DNA of 64,000 nt from Humibacillus xanthopallidus (GCF_006717145.1 NZ_VFQF01000001.1:1736001-1800000); one strand, 5' to 3'. Counted from the first letter of the stretch, positions 1-8,935 are shown. Numbers and translations: made by a program. The notes: generated from the letters alone by a model not told the origin.

Positions 1-733
1 AGGTGATCGCGGCCCCGGACTGGCCGGTGAGGTAGCCGATGGCGCCGAAGAGGCCCTCGATGCTGTGAATGGGCGGGTCGTGTCCCGTGATCGCGGGGAG
101 GACCTCGTCACTCAGCATGGTGTCGCGCCGAGGGAAGTCGCCCCGGTCGGAAACCCACTGCGCGAGGTTGACGAAGTAGGCGTCGTCACCGTCAGGCTTC
201 GCGGTCAACGCACTGAGCGCGCCGCAGGCGAGCGCCCACAGCCAGCCGGTCACCCACAGCACGGGCTCCGCCGAGCGGTGCTGCGGCCCGACGAGACGAA
301 CCCGGTAACGAGCGGCGATGGCGAGCGCCGCCCAGGCTGCGCTGCCGCACGCGAAGAGGCTGATGGCGATGGCCTGGTGACCGAGCAAGCCGGCCCCGAT
401 GGCCAGCACCGCCACCACCGCAGCGGCCACCAGCTGCCACCGCGACTCGGGACGCATCCGTTCCGTGGGCGAGCCCTTCCAGAACGTTCGCACCACGACA
501 AACGACAGGGTCGCGGTGAGGGCCAGCGCGGCTGTCGCTGTCACTGGCACTTGGAGATCGGCGAACAGGGCCACCTGATAGACCAGTGTCCAGCTGGCCA
601 GGGCGACCAGACCCACGAGCAACGCGGACTGGGTCCAGCGCTCGAGCCACCCGAGACGAGCCGTCCAGCCCGACGGCGGCGCAGACCTGGTCGTATCGCC
701 ACCCGTAGTGGCGATGGTGGTGGGGGCGGTCAC
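1..733 (-). CDS. Multi-pass membrane protein, GT-C-like (3' end outside window)
   Basis: Read on the minus strand from GTG at 733, an open frame runs without a stop to position 1, so the C-terminus lies outside the window. The 244 visible residues show a polar N-terminus of about 35 residues, then four hydrophobic stretches (about 38-60, 66-84, 105-140, 165-185). A loop after the last stretch contains KPDGDDAYFVNLAQW and later DTMLSDEVLP. An acidic pair in the first long outer loop resembles GT-C type membrane glycosyltransferases, but that is inference and no family is firmly recognised. The GTG overlaps the stop of a small upstream frame (GTGA), which suggests translational coupling. No Shine-Dalgarno sequence of its own is evident. 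Confidence 0.7.
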   Translation of the reverse strand, partial: MTAPTTIATTGGDTTRSAPPSGWTARLGWLERWTQSALLVGLVALASWTLVYQVALFADLQVPVTATAALALTATLSFVVVRTFWKGSPTERMRPESRWQLVAAAVVAVLAIGAGLLGHQAIAISLFACGSAAWAALAIAARYRVRLVGPQHRSAEPVLWVTGWLWALACGALSALTAKPDGDDAYFVNLAQWVSDRGDFPRRDTMLSDEVLPAITGHDPPIHSIEGLFGAIGYLTGQSGAAIT

Positions 734-834
734 CGGGCCCCCACGCCCGCAGAAGCAAGCGCGAACGCGGTCTTCGAGCAGGACGCGATGAGGGCGCTCG
801 TCAGGCGGAACTCGCCGGCGGCGTGACTGGACAT
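730..834 (-). CDS. Possible 34-residue coupled small protein
   Basis: A short frame starts at ATG 834, eight bases after a GAGGAA-like ribosome site. It ends with a TGA that overlaps the GTG start of the membrane-protein gene. The peptide begins MSSHAAGEFRLTS and has one cysteine; no family is recognised. It may be a real small protein, a leader that couples translation, or simply the first part of a mis-set start for the membrane gene. The ribosome site and the 4-base overlap are the only support. Confidence 0.35.
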   Translation of the reverse strand: MSSHAAGEFRLTSALIASCSKTAFALASAGVGAR

Positions 835-919
835 AGTGGCTGTTCCTCGGGATGGGCGACGGCACATGGTAGCGGCAACGGACCCCAGTGCATCAGCTGC
901 GCAAGCCTGCCCAGGACGC

Positions 920-961
920 AACTCGGGTCCAGCTCGGGTCCACCTCGGCCCAGCTCGGGCC
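920..961. repeat. 11-bp tandem repeat, four imperfect copies
   Basis: Four successive copies of an AGCTCGGGTCC-like unit lie in the 269-base gap between the small frame at 834 and the TetR gene. The rest of the gap must hold the promoter of the leftward membrane gene. No clear function is visible for the repeat. Confidence 0.6.
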
Positions 962-1056
962 CGGGCCGGGAGCACGACGTCGGCCGGGTACACGGCCCGA
1001 TGCCCCGCCAACGCGTCCGGCGTTTGCATTCGGTCGCGCACCGACTTACGCTGCGC

Positions 1057-1081
1057 ATGAAACGAAACAGTTTCGTTTCAT
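1057..1081. promoter_or_regulatory. TetR-family operator palindrome
   Basis: A near-perfect 25-bp dyad, TGAAACGAAA ... TTTCGTTTCA around a CAG centre, lies 23 bases before the TetR start. Its size and place, directly upstream of a TetR gene that precedes an efflux pump, are typical of a self-regulated TetR operator. The assignment is inference from position and symmetry. Confidence 0.7.
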
Positions 1082-1103
1082 CGAGGCCATATCGGGAGTG
1101 AGT

Positions 1104-1754
1104 ATGGGGGTGAGCATGAGCTCAGGAACGGCGAGCACGACGGAGCCGAGTCATGCGAGCCGTCCGCGCGTCGCGGGCGACCGCGAGCAGGAGCTCCTCG
1201 AGGCAGCGATCGCCGTCCTGCGCGAAGTCGGCTACGACCGGCTCACCTTCGACGCGGTCGCTGCTGCGGCCCGCGCGTCCAAGGCCACGCTCTACCGCAA
1301 GTGGCCGCACAAGAGCGAGCTCGTCATCGACGCGCTCGCCCTCTTCATGGGCTGCCCCGCCGAGGAGGACCCCGACACGGGTTCGCTCCGCGGCGATCTC
1401 ATCGCCCAGGCCTGTGCCGTCGGGGGTCTCGACGACGAGGTCGTCATGCAGACGTGGAGCGCCCTGCTCCCCGTCATCCACCGCGAGCCCGAGATGGCGC
1501 GCGGCATCCACGAGCGGTTCGTCGCTCCCAAGCTCGGGGCCGCGCGAGCGGTGTTCGAGAACGCCCAGCGCCGGGGTGAGGTCGGCGCCGACGCCGACCT
1601 CGACACCCTCGCCATGATCCTCCCGGCCCTGTCGATCCACGAGACCTTGCTCTCGGGACGACGGCCGGGGCCAGACCGCATTGCCGTCTTCGTGGACACC
1701 GTCGTCCTGCCGGCCTGCGCCGCCACCACCACCGACGCCGCCAGCCACCGCTGA
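1104..1754 (+). CDS. TetR/AcrR family transcriptional regulator
   Basis: A 216-residue one-domain repressor. The N-terminal helix-turn-helix is clear (residues about 21-65: REQELLEAAIAVLREVGYDR, then ATLYRKWPHKSELV). The C-terminal ligand domain resembles the TetR_C group with 'SALLPVIHREPEMARGIHERF'. ATG 1104 has GGGAG five bases upstream; ATG 1116 is an alternative. The gene sits 54 bases before an efflux pump on the same strand and just after a 25-bp palindrome, so it very likely represses itself and the pump. The inducing ligand cannot be read from sequence. Confidence 0.9.
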   Translation: MGVSMSSGTASTTEPSHASRPRVAGDREQELLEAAIAVLREVGYDRLTFDAVAAAARASKATLYRKWPHKSELVIDALALFMGCPAEEDPDTGSLRGDLIAQACAVGGLDDEVVMQTWSALLPVIHREPEMARGIHERFVAPKLGAARAVFENAQRRGEVGADADLDTLAMILPALSIHETLLSGRRPGPDRIAVFVDTVVLPACAATTTDAASHR

Positions 1755-1808
1755 GCAGTCCGTGACGGGGCGACCCACCGCACCAGCACGCCTTCGAGAG
1801 GAACACCC

Positions 1809-3362
1809 ATGTCTTCGTCTTCGCCCTCGGTCGACGAGGTGATCGACCCGTCAGAGGAGTTCAGCTCCCACGACGCGCCGCCCAAGCGGCTCGGTCTCGC
1901 GCTCTTCGTCATCTGCGCCGCCCAGCTCATGATCGTGCTCGACGGCACCATCGTGAACATCGCGCTGCCCCACATCGAGCAGGACCTCGGCTTCAGCCAG
2001 GCCAACCTGCAGTGGGTCATCACCATCTACACCCTCGCCTTCGGTGGCGTCCTGCTCCTCGGCGGACGCCTCGGTGACCTCTACGGCCGCCGACGGATGT
2101 TCGTCTGGGGCGTGGCGCTCTTCACGCTCGCCTCGCTCGTCGCGGGCATCGCCCAGACCGAGTCGCAGATGCTCATCGCCCGCGCGGTCCAGGGCCTCGG
2201 CGGCGCGCTCGCTGCCCCGAACGCCCTCGCGCTCATCACGACGACGTTCCCGGCCGGCAAGGAGCGCAACAAGGCGATGGGTGTCTTCGCCGCCATGTCC
2301 GGCGCCGGAGCGGCCATCGGCCTCATCCTCGGTGGCGCCCTCACCGAGATCGACTGGCGCTGGAACTTCTTCATCAACCTGCCGATCGGCATCCTCGTCG
2401 CGTTCTTCGCGCAGCGGATCCTCACCGAGTCCGAGGACGGTCGCGGCTCGCTCGACATCCCCGGCGCGATCACCTCGATCGCCGGTCTGTCGTCGCTCGT
2501 CTACGGTCTGACCCACGCGGCCAGCACCTCATGGAGCGACCCCACGACGGTCACCTACCTCGCCGTGGGTGCGGCACTGCTCATCGCCTTCGTCGTCATC
2601 GAGACGCGGGTCGCCCACCCCCTCCTGCCGATGCGCATCCCCGGCGACCGCACGCGTGGCACCTCGTACTTCGTCATGCTCATCGTCGGCGCCGGCATGT
2701 TCGCGATGTTCTACTTCCTCGGCATCTACATCCAGACGATCCTCGGCTACTCCGCGCTGACGACGGGCCTCGCCTTCCTGCCCTTCTCGGTCGGCATCGT
2801 CGTGGCCGCCCAGGTCGCCTCGCGCCTCATCTCCCGCGTCGACCCGCGCTGGATCTCCGGCGCCGGCGCCGGCTTCGCCACGCTCGGCATGTGGGGCTTC
2901 ACCCACCTGACCCCGCAGAGCACGTATGCGTCGGGCCTGCTGCCGTGGATCATCATCCTCGCCTTCGGGCTGGGTCTCATCTTCGTGCCGCTCACGCTGA
3001 CCGCGGTCCACGGTGTGGCGCACGAGGACAGCTCGGTCGCCTCGGCGGTGCTCAACACGATGCAGCAGGTCGGTGGCACCCTCGGGCTCGCGACGCTGAG
3101 CACGATCTTCGTCAACAACCTCAACGACAAGGTCGCCGAGCTGACGGCGAAGGTGCCCCAGGGCGGTCCGGCTCCGACCCAGGAGCAGCTCGCAGCGGCG
3201 CAGAAGATGATCGCCGACGAGGCGTTCACCTACGGCGCGAGCAAGGCCTACCTCGTGGCGGCGATCATGATCGCGGTCGGCGGAATCATCACGCTGGTCT
3301 TCCTCAACGTCAAGCACCAGGAGCTCGCACACGACGGGGCAGCCCCGGCCCACATGGGCTGA
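1809..3362 (+). CDS. DHA2-type MFS drug efflux transporter
   Basis: A 517-residue major facilitator protein of the 14-helix DHA2 group (EmrB/QacA). Motif A is visible after helix 2 (GGRLGDLYGRRRMF). 'LDGTIVNIALPHIEQDLGFS' in helix 1 and 'GAAIGLILGGALTEIDWRWNFFINLP' near helix 5 are hallmarks of the family. It should export toxic compounds by proton antiport across the inner membrane. ATG 1809 follows GAGAGGAA. It forms a unit with the preceding TetR gene and is probably induced by pump substrates. Confidence 0.92.
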   Translation: MSSSSPSVDEVIDPSEEFSSHDAPPKRLGLALFVICAAQLMIVLDGTIVNIALPHIEQDLGFSQANLQWVITIYTLAFGGVLLLGGRLGDLYGRRRMFVWGVALFTLASLVAGIAQTESQMLIARAVQGLGGALAAPNALALITTTFPAGKERNKAMGVFAAMSGAGAAIGLILGGALTEIDWRWNFFINLPIGILVAFFAQRILTESEDGRGSLDIPGAITSIAGLSSLVYGLTHAASTSWSDPTTVTYLAVGAALLIAFVVIETRVAHPLLPMRIPGDRTRGTSYFVMLIVGAGMFAMFYFLGIYIQTILGYSALTTGLAFLPFSVGIVVAAQVASRLISRVDPRWISGAGAGFATLGMWGFTHLTPQSTYASGLLPWIIILAFGLGLIFVPLTLTAVHGVAHEDSSVASAVLNTMQQVGGTLGLATLSTIFVNNLNDKVAELTAKVPQGGPAPTQEQLAAAQKMIADEAFTYGASKAYLVAAIMIAVGGIITLVFLNVKHQELAHDGAAPAHMG

Positions 3363-3389
3363 CCGAGAGCCCTCCCCCGGCCCCACCGA

Positions 3390-3635
3390 TTCGAGGTGAT
3401 CCCGAGACCCACCTGGGTCCCGGGATCACCTCGAATCGCACTCCCCTCCGGCCCGATCGAGGTGATCGCGAGACCCACCTGGGTCCCGGGATCACCTCGA
3501 TCCATGTCCGGGCACGCCCTGGTTCGAGGTGATCTCGACACGGACGTCCGGCGCGGCATCACCTCGAATCACACTCTCCTCTTGCCCGATCGAGGTGATC
3601 GCGACAGCAACCCCCCGGCCGGCATCACCTCGAAA
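3390..3635. repeat. Four-unit palindromic intergenic repeat array (family A)
   Basis: Four units of about 45 bp spaced about 66 bp apart fill the convergent gap between the efflux gene and the C39-like gene. Each starts with TCGAGGTGATC and ends with GATCACCTCGA (units at 3390-3435, 3455-3502, 3523-3568, 3590-3633), so each folds into a hairpin. Arms are conserved. Interiors differ: units 1 and 2 share a GACCCACCTGGGTC inner palindrome, while units 3 and 4 are unlike. A spacer at 3437-3450, CGCACTCCCCTCCG, recurs exactly at 7021-7034. Confidence 0.9.
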
Positions 3636-3657
3636 CCAGGTCGTGGTGGGCTAGTGG

Positions 3658-4317
3658 TCACGAGTCGGAGTCGACGGCGGCCCAGACGACGGCCCAGGGC
3701 ACGTCCCAGCCGGCCAGCCGGAGTCGACGGTCGACGAAGGCCTGTCTGGGCAGGTCGACCACCCGACCGATCGACGGCTCGTAGACGTCGAGGTCCTGGT
3801 CAGCCGTGGGTGGCATGACGAGCAGGACGTGGCGCGGCAGCCGGGGGTTGCCGATGTAGAGCAGCGCGGGACGTCCGTCGCGCACCCGGGCCAGCAGGGC
3901 GGCATACGCCCGCTCGAGGCCGGCGCGGCCACGATGGCGCAGCCAGGTGACCTCGTAGGCGGCGCCGGGCGCGGCGGCCCCGAACTCGATCTCATGGCGA
4001 GCGCCCCACGGCGGGGTGCCGAGCGCGCGAGGCCAGGGCAGCTGGAGGGAGCCCCCGGCGCCGACGAGCCCGTTGGTGCGGCCCGCCACGACCTGCTCGT
4101 AGGCGGCGAAGCGCTGCCGGGCGGTCCCGGCGTCAGGCACGAAGGCACGCGACATGACGTCGTCACGCGCGCCTTTCGGTATGCCGTCGCGGATCCATGC
4201 GGCGAAGGCCGGGTTGACGAGCATGCGGGCCACGGTCAGCGACGCGGACCCACACGTCGTGCTCGACTGCTGCACCGGCGCGTAGTCGCCTGCGACGAGC
4301 CGGAAGGGCGCAGCCAC
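3658..4317 (-). CDS. C39-like papain-fold peptidase-related protein
   Basis: A 219-residue protein, GTG start at 4317 preceded by GGAGG. An N-terminal QQSSTTCGSASL puts a cysteine at residue 22 followed by small residues. A histidine at residue 163 begins a hydrophobic strand (HVLLVMPP), and VYEPSIGRVVDLP follows at about 178. Order and spacing match the Cys-His-Asp layout of C39-like peptidases, but the usual Asp-Pro is Glu-Pro here. There is no signal peptide or membrane segment, so it is probably cytoplasmic. Substrate unknown. It lies downstream of clpX on the same strand (46-base gap). Confidence 0.55.
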   Translation of the reverse strand: MAAPFRLVAGDYAPVQQSSTTCGSASLTVARMLVNPAFAAWIRDGIPKGARDDVMSRAFVPDAGTARQRFAAYEQVVAGRTNGLVGAGGSLQLPWPRALGTPPWGARHEIEFGAAAPGAAYEVTWLRHRGRAGLERAYAALLARVRDGRPALLYIGNPRLPRHVLLVMPPTADQDLDVYEPSIGRVVDLPRQAFVDRRLRLAGWDVPWAVVWAAVDSDS

Positions 4318-4363
4318 GCCTCAGCCTCCGTTCACGCGCACGAGGCGCGAGCGGCCTTCAGGG

Positions 4364-5641
<1,278 letters not shown>

Positions 5642-5752
5642 CGATTCGCTCCTGGTCCGTCGGCGCCGAACGTGGGGGTTCGCTCGGCAGACCCCACCCC
5701 GGGGCCGACTCCTATTAGACGACGGACGGGGCCACCCTCGCTCGCGCAACGC

Positions 5753-5779
5753 CGTTTGTCCGCTGATGGCGGACAAACG
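5753..5779. promoter_or_regulatory. ClgR-type operator upstream of clpX
   Basis: A perfect inverted repeat: CGTTTGTCCGC, five bases, GCGGACAAACG. Its core CGCTGATGGCG (5761-5771) fits the CGC-N5-GCG core of the actinobacterial Clp-gene activator ClgR. It stands about 45 bases before a possible clpX -10 (minus strand, near 5714-5719), a usual place for an activator. A second weaker inverted repeat, CCCTGTGAC/GTCACAGGG at 5784-5792/5822-5830, lies farther out. A hairpin role cannot be excluded. Confidence 0.6.
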
Positions 5780-5862
5780 ACGCCCCTGTGACTAGAACCA
5801 GGTTCCAGCGAATAACCGCAGGTCACAGGGCTGCGCGGGGCGCCGAGCGGCGGCTCACACCT

Positions 5863-5936
5863 CCAGCCACGGCTGGATTGTTGCGGGCCCGGGGCCGCCT
5901 CGCCCGCATCGATCCGGCCACGGCGGGGTCGTCGTG
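5863..5936. repeat. Family B repeats, left flank of DUF559 gene
   Basis: Two related copies: CCACGGCTGGATTGTTGCGG at 5867-5886 and a diverged one at 5918-5936. The first is nearly the exact reverse complement of 7035-7054 on the other side of the DUF559 gene, so the gene is bracketed by inverted copies. The rest of the 309-base gap 5642-5950 holds the clpX promoter region and operator; no gene is seen. Confidence 0.75.
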
Positions 5937-5950
5937 AGCAGGGCGACCGT

Positions 5951-6880
5951 TCACCCTGACGCTGGGTCGTGCACGTCCTCCGGCAGGCTGGTGAAATGCC
6001 GCCGCCACTCGTCGTCGACGGGAGGTACGGCCATGCCCCGCTGGCGCATCGCGGCGCGGATCCGGTGCAGGGTCGCCGCCGGCGTGCGGTGGAGGTCCGT
6101 GGCGATGACCACGACGATGCGCCAGTCGTTGCCGTCGAGCCACTCGCGTCGGCCGAGGTCCGAGCCCCACTGGGTCGTCGAGTCCGCATGCTGGCGGCCG
6201 TCGTACTCGACGACGAGACCCGCCTTGGGATAGCTGAGGTCGAAGCGGAACCTGACCTGCCCGTCGGGCCAACGGATCTTGTGGTTGACGACGGGCTCCG
6301 GCAGGCCCGACAGGACCATGAGCATCCGCAGCCGCGTCTCCATCGCCGAGTCGACGTCGGCGCGGACCAGCCGAGCAGCCCTGCGGGCCAGTCGACTTCC
6401 TGGCCCCCGGTGAGCCGACGCGGCCTCGACGAGCATCTCGACGGTCACCCGCTTGCGACGCACGAGGGAGTCTCCGAGGACGACGAGATCGACGAGGCAG
6501 AGCACCGCAGCGAGGTCGAGGAAGGTCTGGATCGGGGTCGTCACGGGCAGCCGGCGCCAGACCGTCGTCGCCTTGCTCGGCCCGAACCGGTGCGATCGGA
6601 TGCCCTCGACCTGCGCCCGTCGGCTCGGGCAGGCGAGGTGCACGATACCGTCGTCGGGCACGATGCCGCCCCACAGCCGCGCCGCACTGTGGTGCGAGAC
6701 CGTTGCGTCAGGAACGACGAGGAGCGCTGCGCTCGCCAGCAGCACCGGCGTCAGTTCCGCCGCCCGGTCGACGTACACGTCGTGAAAGAGTCGACGGAAG
6801 GACGCCGTGCGCAGGCGCCAGTCCGTCACACCTGCTGGTCGCTGCCCCCGACGGAAGGGCGCGGACTCGTCTGCCGCCAT
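5951..6880 (-). CDS. DUF559 (Vsr/PD-(D/E)xK-like) protein with AbiEi-like N-terminus
   Basis: A 309-residue protein of a large actinobacterial family. The N-terminal half (about 15-100) resembles the winged-helix part of AbiEi-type proteins (SHHSAARLWG, then VHLACPSRRAQVEGIRSHRFG). The C-terminal half is a DUF559 nuclease-like fold: FRFDLSYPKAGLVVEYDGRQH supplies the Asp, Glu and His expected of a Vsr-like site. Biochemical role is not established for the family. The gene is bracketed by family B repeats on both sides. ATG 6880 lies six bases after a CAGGAT hexamer, so a leaderless start is possible. Confidence 0.8.
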   Translation of the reverse strand: MAADESAPFRRGQRPAGVTDWRLRTASFRRLFHDVYVDRAAELTPVLLASAALLVVPDATVSHHSAARLWGGIVPDDGIVHLACPSRRAQVEGIRSHRFGPSKATTVWRRLPVTTPIQTFLDLAAVLCLVDLVVLGDSLVRRKRVTVEMLVEAASAHRGPGSRLARRAARLVRADVDSAMETRLRMLMVLSGLPEPVVNHKIRWPDGQVRFRFDLSYPKAGLVVEYDGRQHADSTTQWGSDLGRREWLDGNDWRIVVVIATDLHRTPAATLHRIRAAMRQRGMAVPPVDDEWRRHFTSLPEDVHDPASG

Positions 6881-6950
6881 GTCCCGATCCTGCCGGGACG
6901 CCGCCGACGCTCCCGATCCCCATCCACAGGGCCCACCTGGTCAGCGCCGC

Positions 6951-7054
6951 GGCGGGATCGTTGCGGCCGGATCGGCACCTGCGCCGCCGGCAGCCGTCCA
7001 TGGCGGGATCGTTGCGGTCCCGCACTCCCCTCCGCCGCAACCATCCAGCCGTGG
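6951..7054. repeat. Family B repeats, right flank of DUF559 gene
   Basis: GGCGGGATCGTTGCGG occurs at 6951-6966 and within 6998-7017. A reverse-complement copy follows at 7035-7054. The last two form an imperfect hairpin whose loop contains CGCACTCCCCTCCG (7021-7034), identical to the spacer of family A at 3437-3450. Confidence 0.8.
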
Positions 7055-7068
7055 CGGGACGGCTGAGG

Positions 7069-7323
7069 TCAGGACGACGTGAGGTCGCGCACGATCGCGA
7101 CGTACTGCTCCTCGGCGGCCTCCGGTGCGGTGCCGGACACCGTCGCCCAGGCGTCGTACTTCGCCCGCCCGACGGGGTTCATCATCCCCGGTCGGGAGCC
7201 GGAGACGTCGCCCTCGCTCGCCTGCTTGTAGAGCGCGTAGAGACGCAGCTTGACGTCGTTGCCGGGGTCGCGGGTCAGGCCCTTGACGCTCTCGACGGCG
7301 GACTCGAACTCAGCACTGGCCAT
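7069..7323 (-). CDS. Acyl-CoA-binding protein (ACBP family)
   Basis: An 84-residue protein matching the four-helix acyl-CoA-binding family along its whole length: FESAVESVKGL near the N-terminus, LRLYALYKQASEGDV with the ligand-contacting Tyr and Lys, RPGMMNPVGRAKYDAW, and AEEQYVAIVRDL at the end. It should bind long-chain acyl-CoA esters in the cytoplasm. ATG 7323 is preferred because longer frames run back into the hairpin at 7339-7386 and lack family similarity. The hexamer TATGTT seven bases upstream suggests a leaderless start. The protein is common in eukaryotes and less so in bacteria. Confidence 0.92.
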   Translation of the reverse strand: MASAEFESAVESVKGLTRDPGNDVKLRLYALYKQASEGDVSGSRPGMMNPVGRAKYDAWATVSGTAPEAAEEQYVAIVRDLTSS

Positions 7324-7338
7324 GCGTCCCAACATAGC

Positions 7339-7386
7339 CGTATGCCGTGGGGCCGGGTCGAGACGACCGGGGCCCCACGGCATACG
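7339..7386 (-). terminator. Long hairpin after clpP2, carrying the GTATGCCG element on both arms
   Basis: A 16-bp perfect stem (7339-7354 with 7371-7386) continues into a further 7 bp past one bulge. It lies between the clpP2 stop and the acyl-CoA-binding gene, so it may end the clpP1P2 transcript; no T run follows. It also abuts the presumed -10 of the downstream gene and could act as an operator. Confidence 0.75.
7340..7357 (+). repeat. Dispersed GTATGCCG element
   Basis: Reads GTATGCCGTGGGGCCGGG. The opposite arm (7369-7385, minus strand) repeats its first part. See the other copies at 8936, 9482, 17713, 18847, 30517, 31771, 58607 and 61584. Confidence 0.7.
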
Positions 7387-7412
7387 TGGGCTTCTGTAGT
7401 GCCGGCGTCAGC

Positions 7413-8069
7413 TCACTGCTCGAGCGAGGCCTTGCGCGAGGCGAGCACCTCGTCGATGAGGCCGTACTCCTTGGCTGCCTCGGACGAGAGGATCTTGTCG
7501 CGCTCGATGTCGCTGCGGACCTGCTCCGAGGTGCGCCCCGTGTGGTGGGCCATGGTGTCCTCGAGCCAGGTGCGCATGCGCAGCACCTCGTTGGCCTGGA
7601 TCTCGATGTCGGAGGCCTGCCCGTAGTCACCGCCGGAGAGCGCCGGCTGGTGGATGAGGATGCGGGCGTTCGGCAGGGCGAAGCGCTTGCCCGGCGCGCC
7701 GGCGCCGAGGAGCACCGCCGCGGCCGAAGCCGCCTGGCCGATGACGAAGGTCTGGATGTCGGGCCGGACGAACTGCATCGTGTCGTAGATCGCCGTCATG
7801 GCGGTGAACGAGCCACCCGGGCTGTTGATGTACATGAGGATGTCGCGGTCGGGATCGAGCGACTCCAGCACGAGCAGCTGGGCGATGATGTCGTCGGCCG
7901 ACGCGTCGTCGACCTGCACGCCGAGGAAGATGATGCGGTCCTCGAAGAGCTTGTTGTAGGGGTCGGACCGCTTCATGCCGTAGGAGGTGCGCTCCTCGAA
8001 CTGCGGCAGGATGTAGCGGCTCGACGGCTGGGCCACGTCGCCGAGGCGCGCGGTGGGGTTGATCATCAT
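7413..8069 (-). CDS. clpP2: ATP-dependent Clp protease proteolytic subunit ClpP2
   Basis: A 218-residue serine protease subunit. S115 is in GQAASAAAV and H140 in NARILIHQP; the Asp is in the DIERDK segment. The longer N-terminus ([20 protein letters not shown]) is typical of actinobacterial ClpP2, which forms a mixed tetradecamer with ClpP1. The ATG at 8069 has GGAG six bases upstream. The gap from the clpP1 stop is 33 bases, so the two genes are one transcription unit, ended by the hairpin at 7339-7386. Confidence 0.97.
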   Translation of the reverse strand: MMINPTARLGDVAQPSSRYILPQFEERTSYGMKRSDPYNKLFEDRIIFLGVQVDDASADDIIAQLLVLESLDPDRDILMYINSPGGSFTAMTAIYDTMQFVRPDIQTFVIGQAASAAAVLLGAGAPGKRFALPNARILIHQPALSGGDYGQASDIEIQANEVLRMRTWLEDTMAHHTGRTSEQVRSDIERDKILSSEAAKEYGLIDEVLASRKASLEQ

Positions 8070-8102
8070 GGGTATCTCCAAGTCCTCTTCAGGCCCGCGG
8101 GG

Positions 8103-8738
8103 TCAGTTCTCGGCCTTGGCGTCGGCCTGGCCGACGCTCTTGCCCTCGACCGCCTGGTCGGAGCGGCTGAAGACGTGGTCGACGAAGCCGTACTCCTTGG
8201 CCTCCTCCGCGCTGAACCAGCGGTCGCGGTCGGAGTCCTTCTCGATCTGGTCGACGGTCTGCCCCGTGTGCTGGGCGATGAGCTCGGCCATCTGCTTCTT
8301 GACGTAGAGCATCTGCTCGGCCTGGATCTTGATGTCGGTGGCCGTGCCGCCGATGCCGCCCGAGGGCTGGTGCATCATGACGCGGGCGTGGGGCGTGGCG
8401 TAGCGCTTGCCCTTCGTGCCGGCCGAGAGGAGGAACTGTCCCATCGAGGCGGCCATGCCCATCGCGACGGTGGCGACGTCGTTGGGGATCCAGTTCATCG
8501 TGTCGAAGATGGCCATGCCGGCGGAGATCGAGCCGCCGGGGCTGTTGATGTAGAGCCAGATGTCCTTCTCGGGGTCCTCGGCCGAGAGCAGCAGCAGCTG
8601 CGCCGCGATGGCGTTCGCGTTGTCGTCGCGCACGTCGGACCCGAGGAAGATGATCCGCTCCTTGAGCAGGCGGTTGTAGATGTGGTCGTCCAGACCACCC
8701 GGCATGCCGTTGCCGTTGGCGGAGGTCTCCGAAATCAC
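8103..8738 (-). CDS. clpP1: ATP-dependent Clp protease proteolytic subunit ClpP1
   Basis: A 211-residue serine protease subunit with S98 (GMAASMGQ), H123 ([11 protein letters not shown]) and the catalytic Asp in the KDSDRDRW segment. GTG 8738 is preferred to the longer frame because GGAG stands five bases upstream and the protein then begins [11 protein letters not shown]. First gene of the clpP1-clpP2 unit. A ClgR-like site lies about 120 bases upstream. Confidence 0.97.
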   Translation of the reverse strand: MISETSANGNGMPGGLDDHIYNRLLKERIIFLGSDVRDDNANAIAAQLLLLSAEDPEKDIWLYINSPGGSISAGMAIFDTMNWIPNDVATVAMGMAASMGQFLLSAGTKGKRYATPHARVMMHQPSGGIGGTATDIKIQAEQMLYVKKQMAELIAQHTGQTVDQIEKDSDRDRWFSAEEAKEYGFVDHVFSRSDQAVEGKSVGQADAKAEN

Positions 8739-8860
8739 CGTGTCTCCATCGTTCGAAGTGGTCCAGTCGCGCGGGCCCACCCGAGGGTGGAGCGGTCGCC
8801 GGCTGGCTCGTCACTGACCCTAACGCCCGAGGTGGGGACCAGATTTCCCGAACCGCACCG

Positions 8861-8878
8861 TGTTCGCCCTGAGCGCAC
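8861..8878. promoter_or_regulatory. ClgR-like operator upstream of clpP1
   Basis: TGTTCGCCCTGAGCGCAC fits the CGC-N5-GCG core with T-rich left flank expected for ClgR, the known activator of clpP1P2 in actinobacteria. It is less symmetric than the clpX site. No clgR gene is in the window. Confidence 0.55.
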
Positions 8879-8935
8879 AAACCTGAGCGGTGGACGCGCA
8901 ACACTGCGCCCCACGACGTGACAGACCCCGCCGAC

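Noticed and set aside
65-826. Long plus-strand frame opposite the membrane gene
   Set aside because: Arg/Pro-rich composition without family signs. The minus-strand frame has hydrophobic helices and normal codon use, so this is a shadow frame.
3390-3635. Family A array considered as a CRISPR or an origin
   Set aside because: Units are palindromes with only four copies and no cas, dnaA or rep gene; AT-rich stretches are absent.
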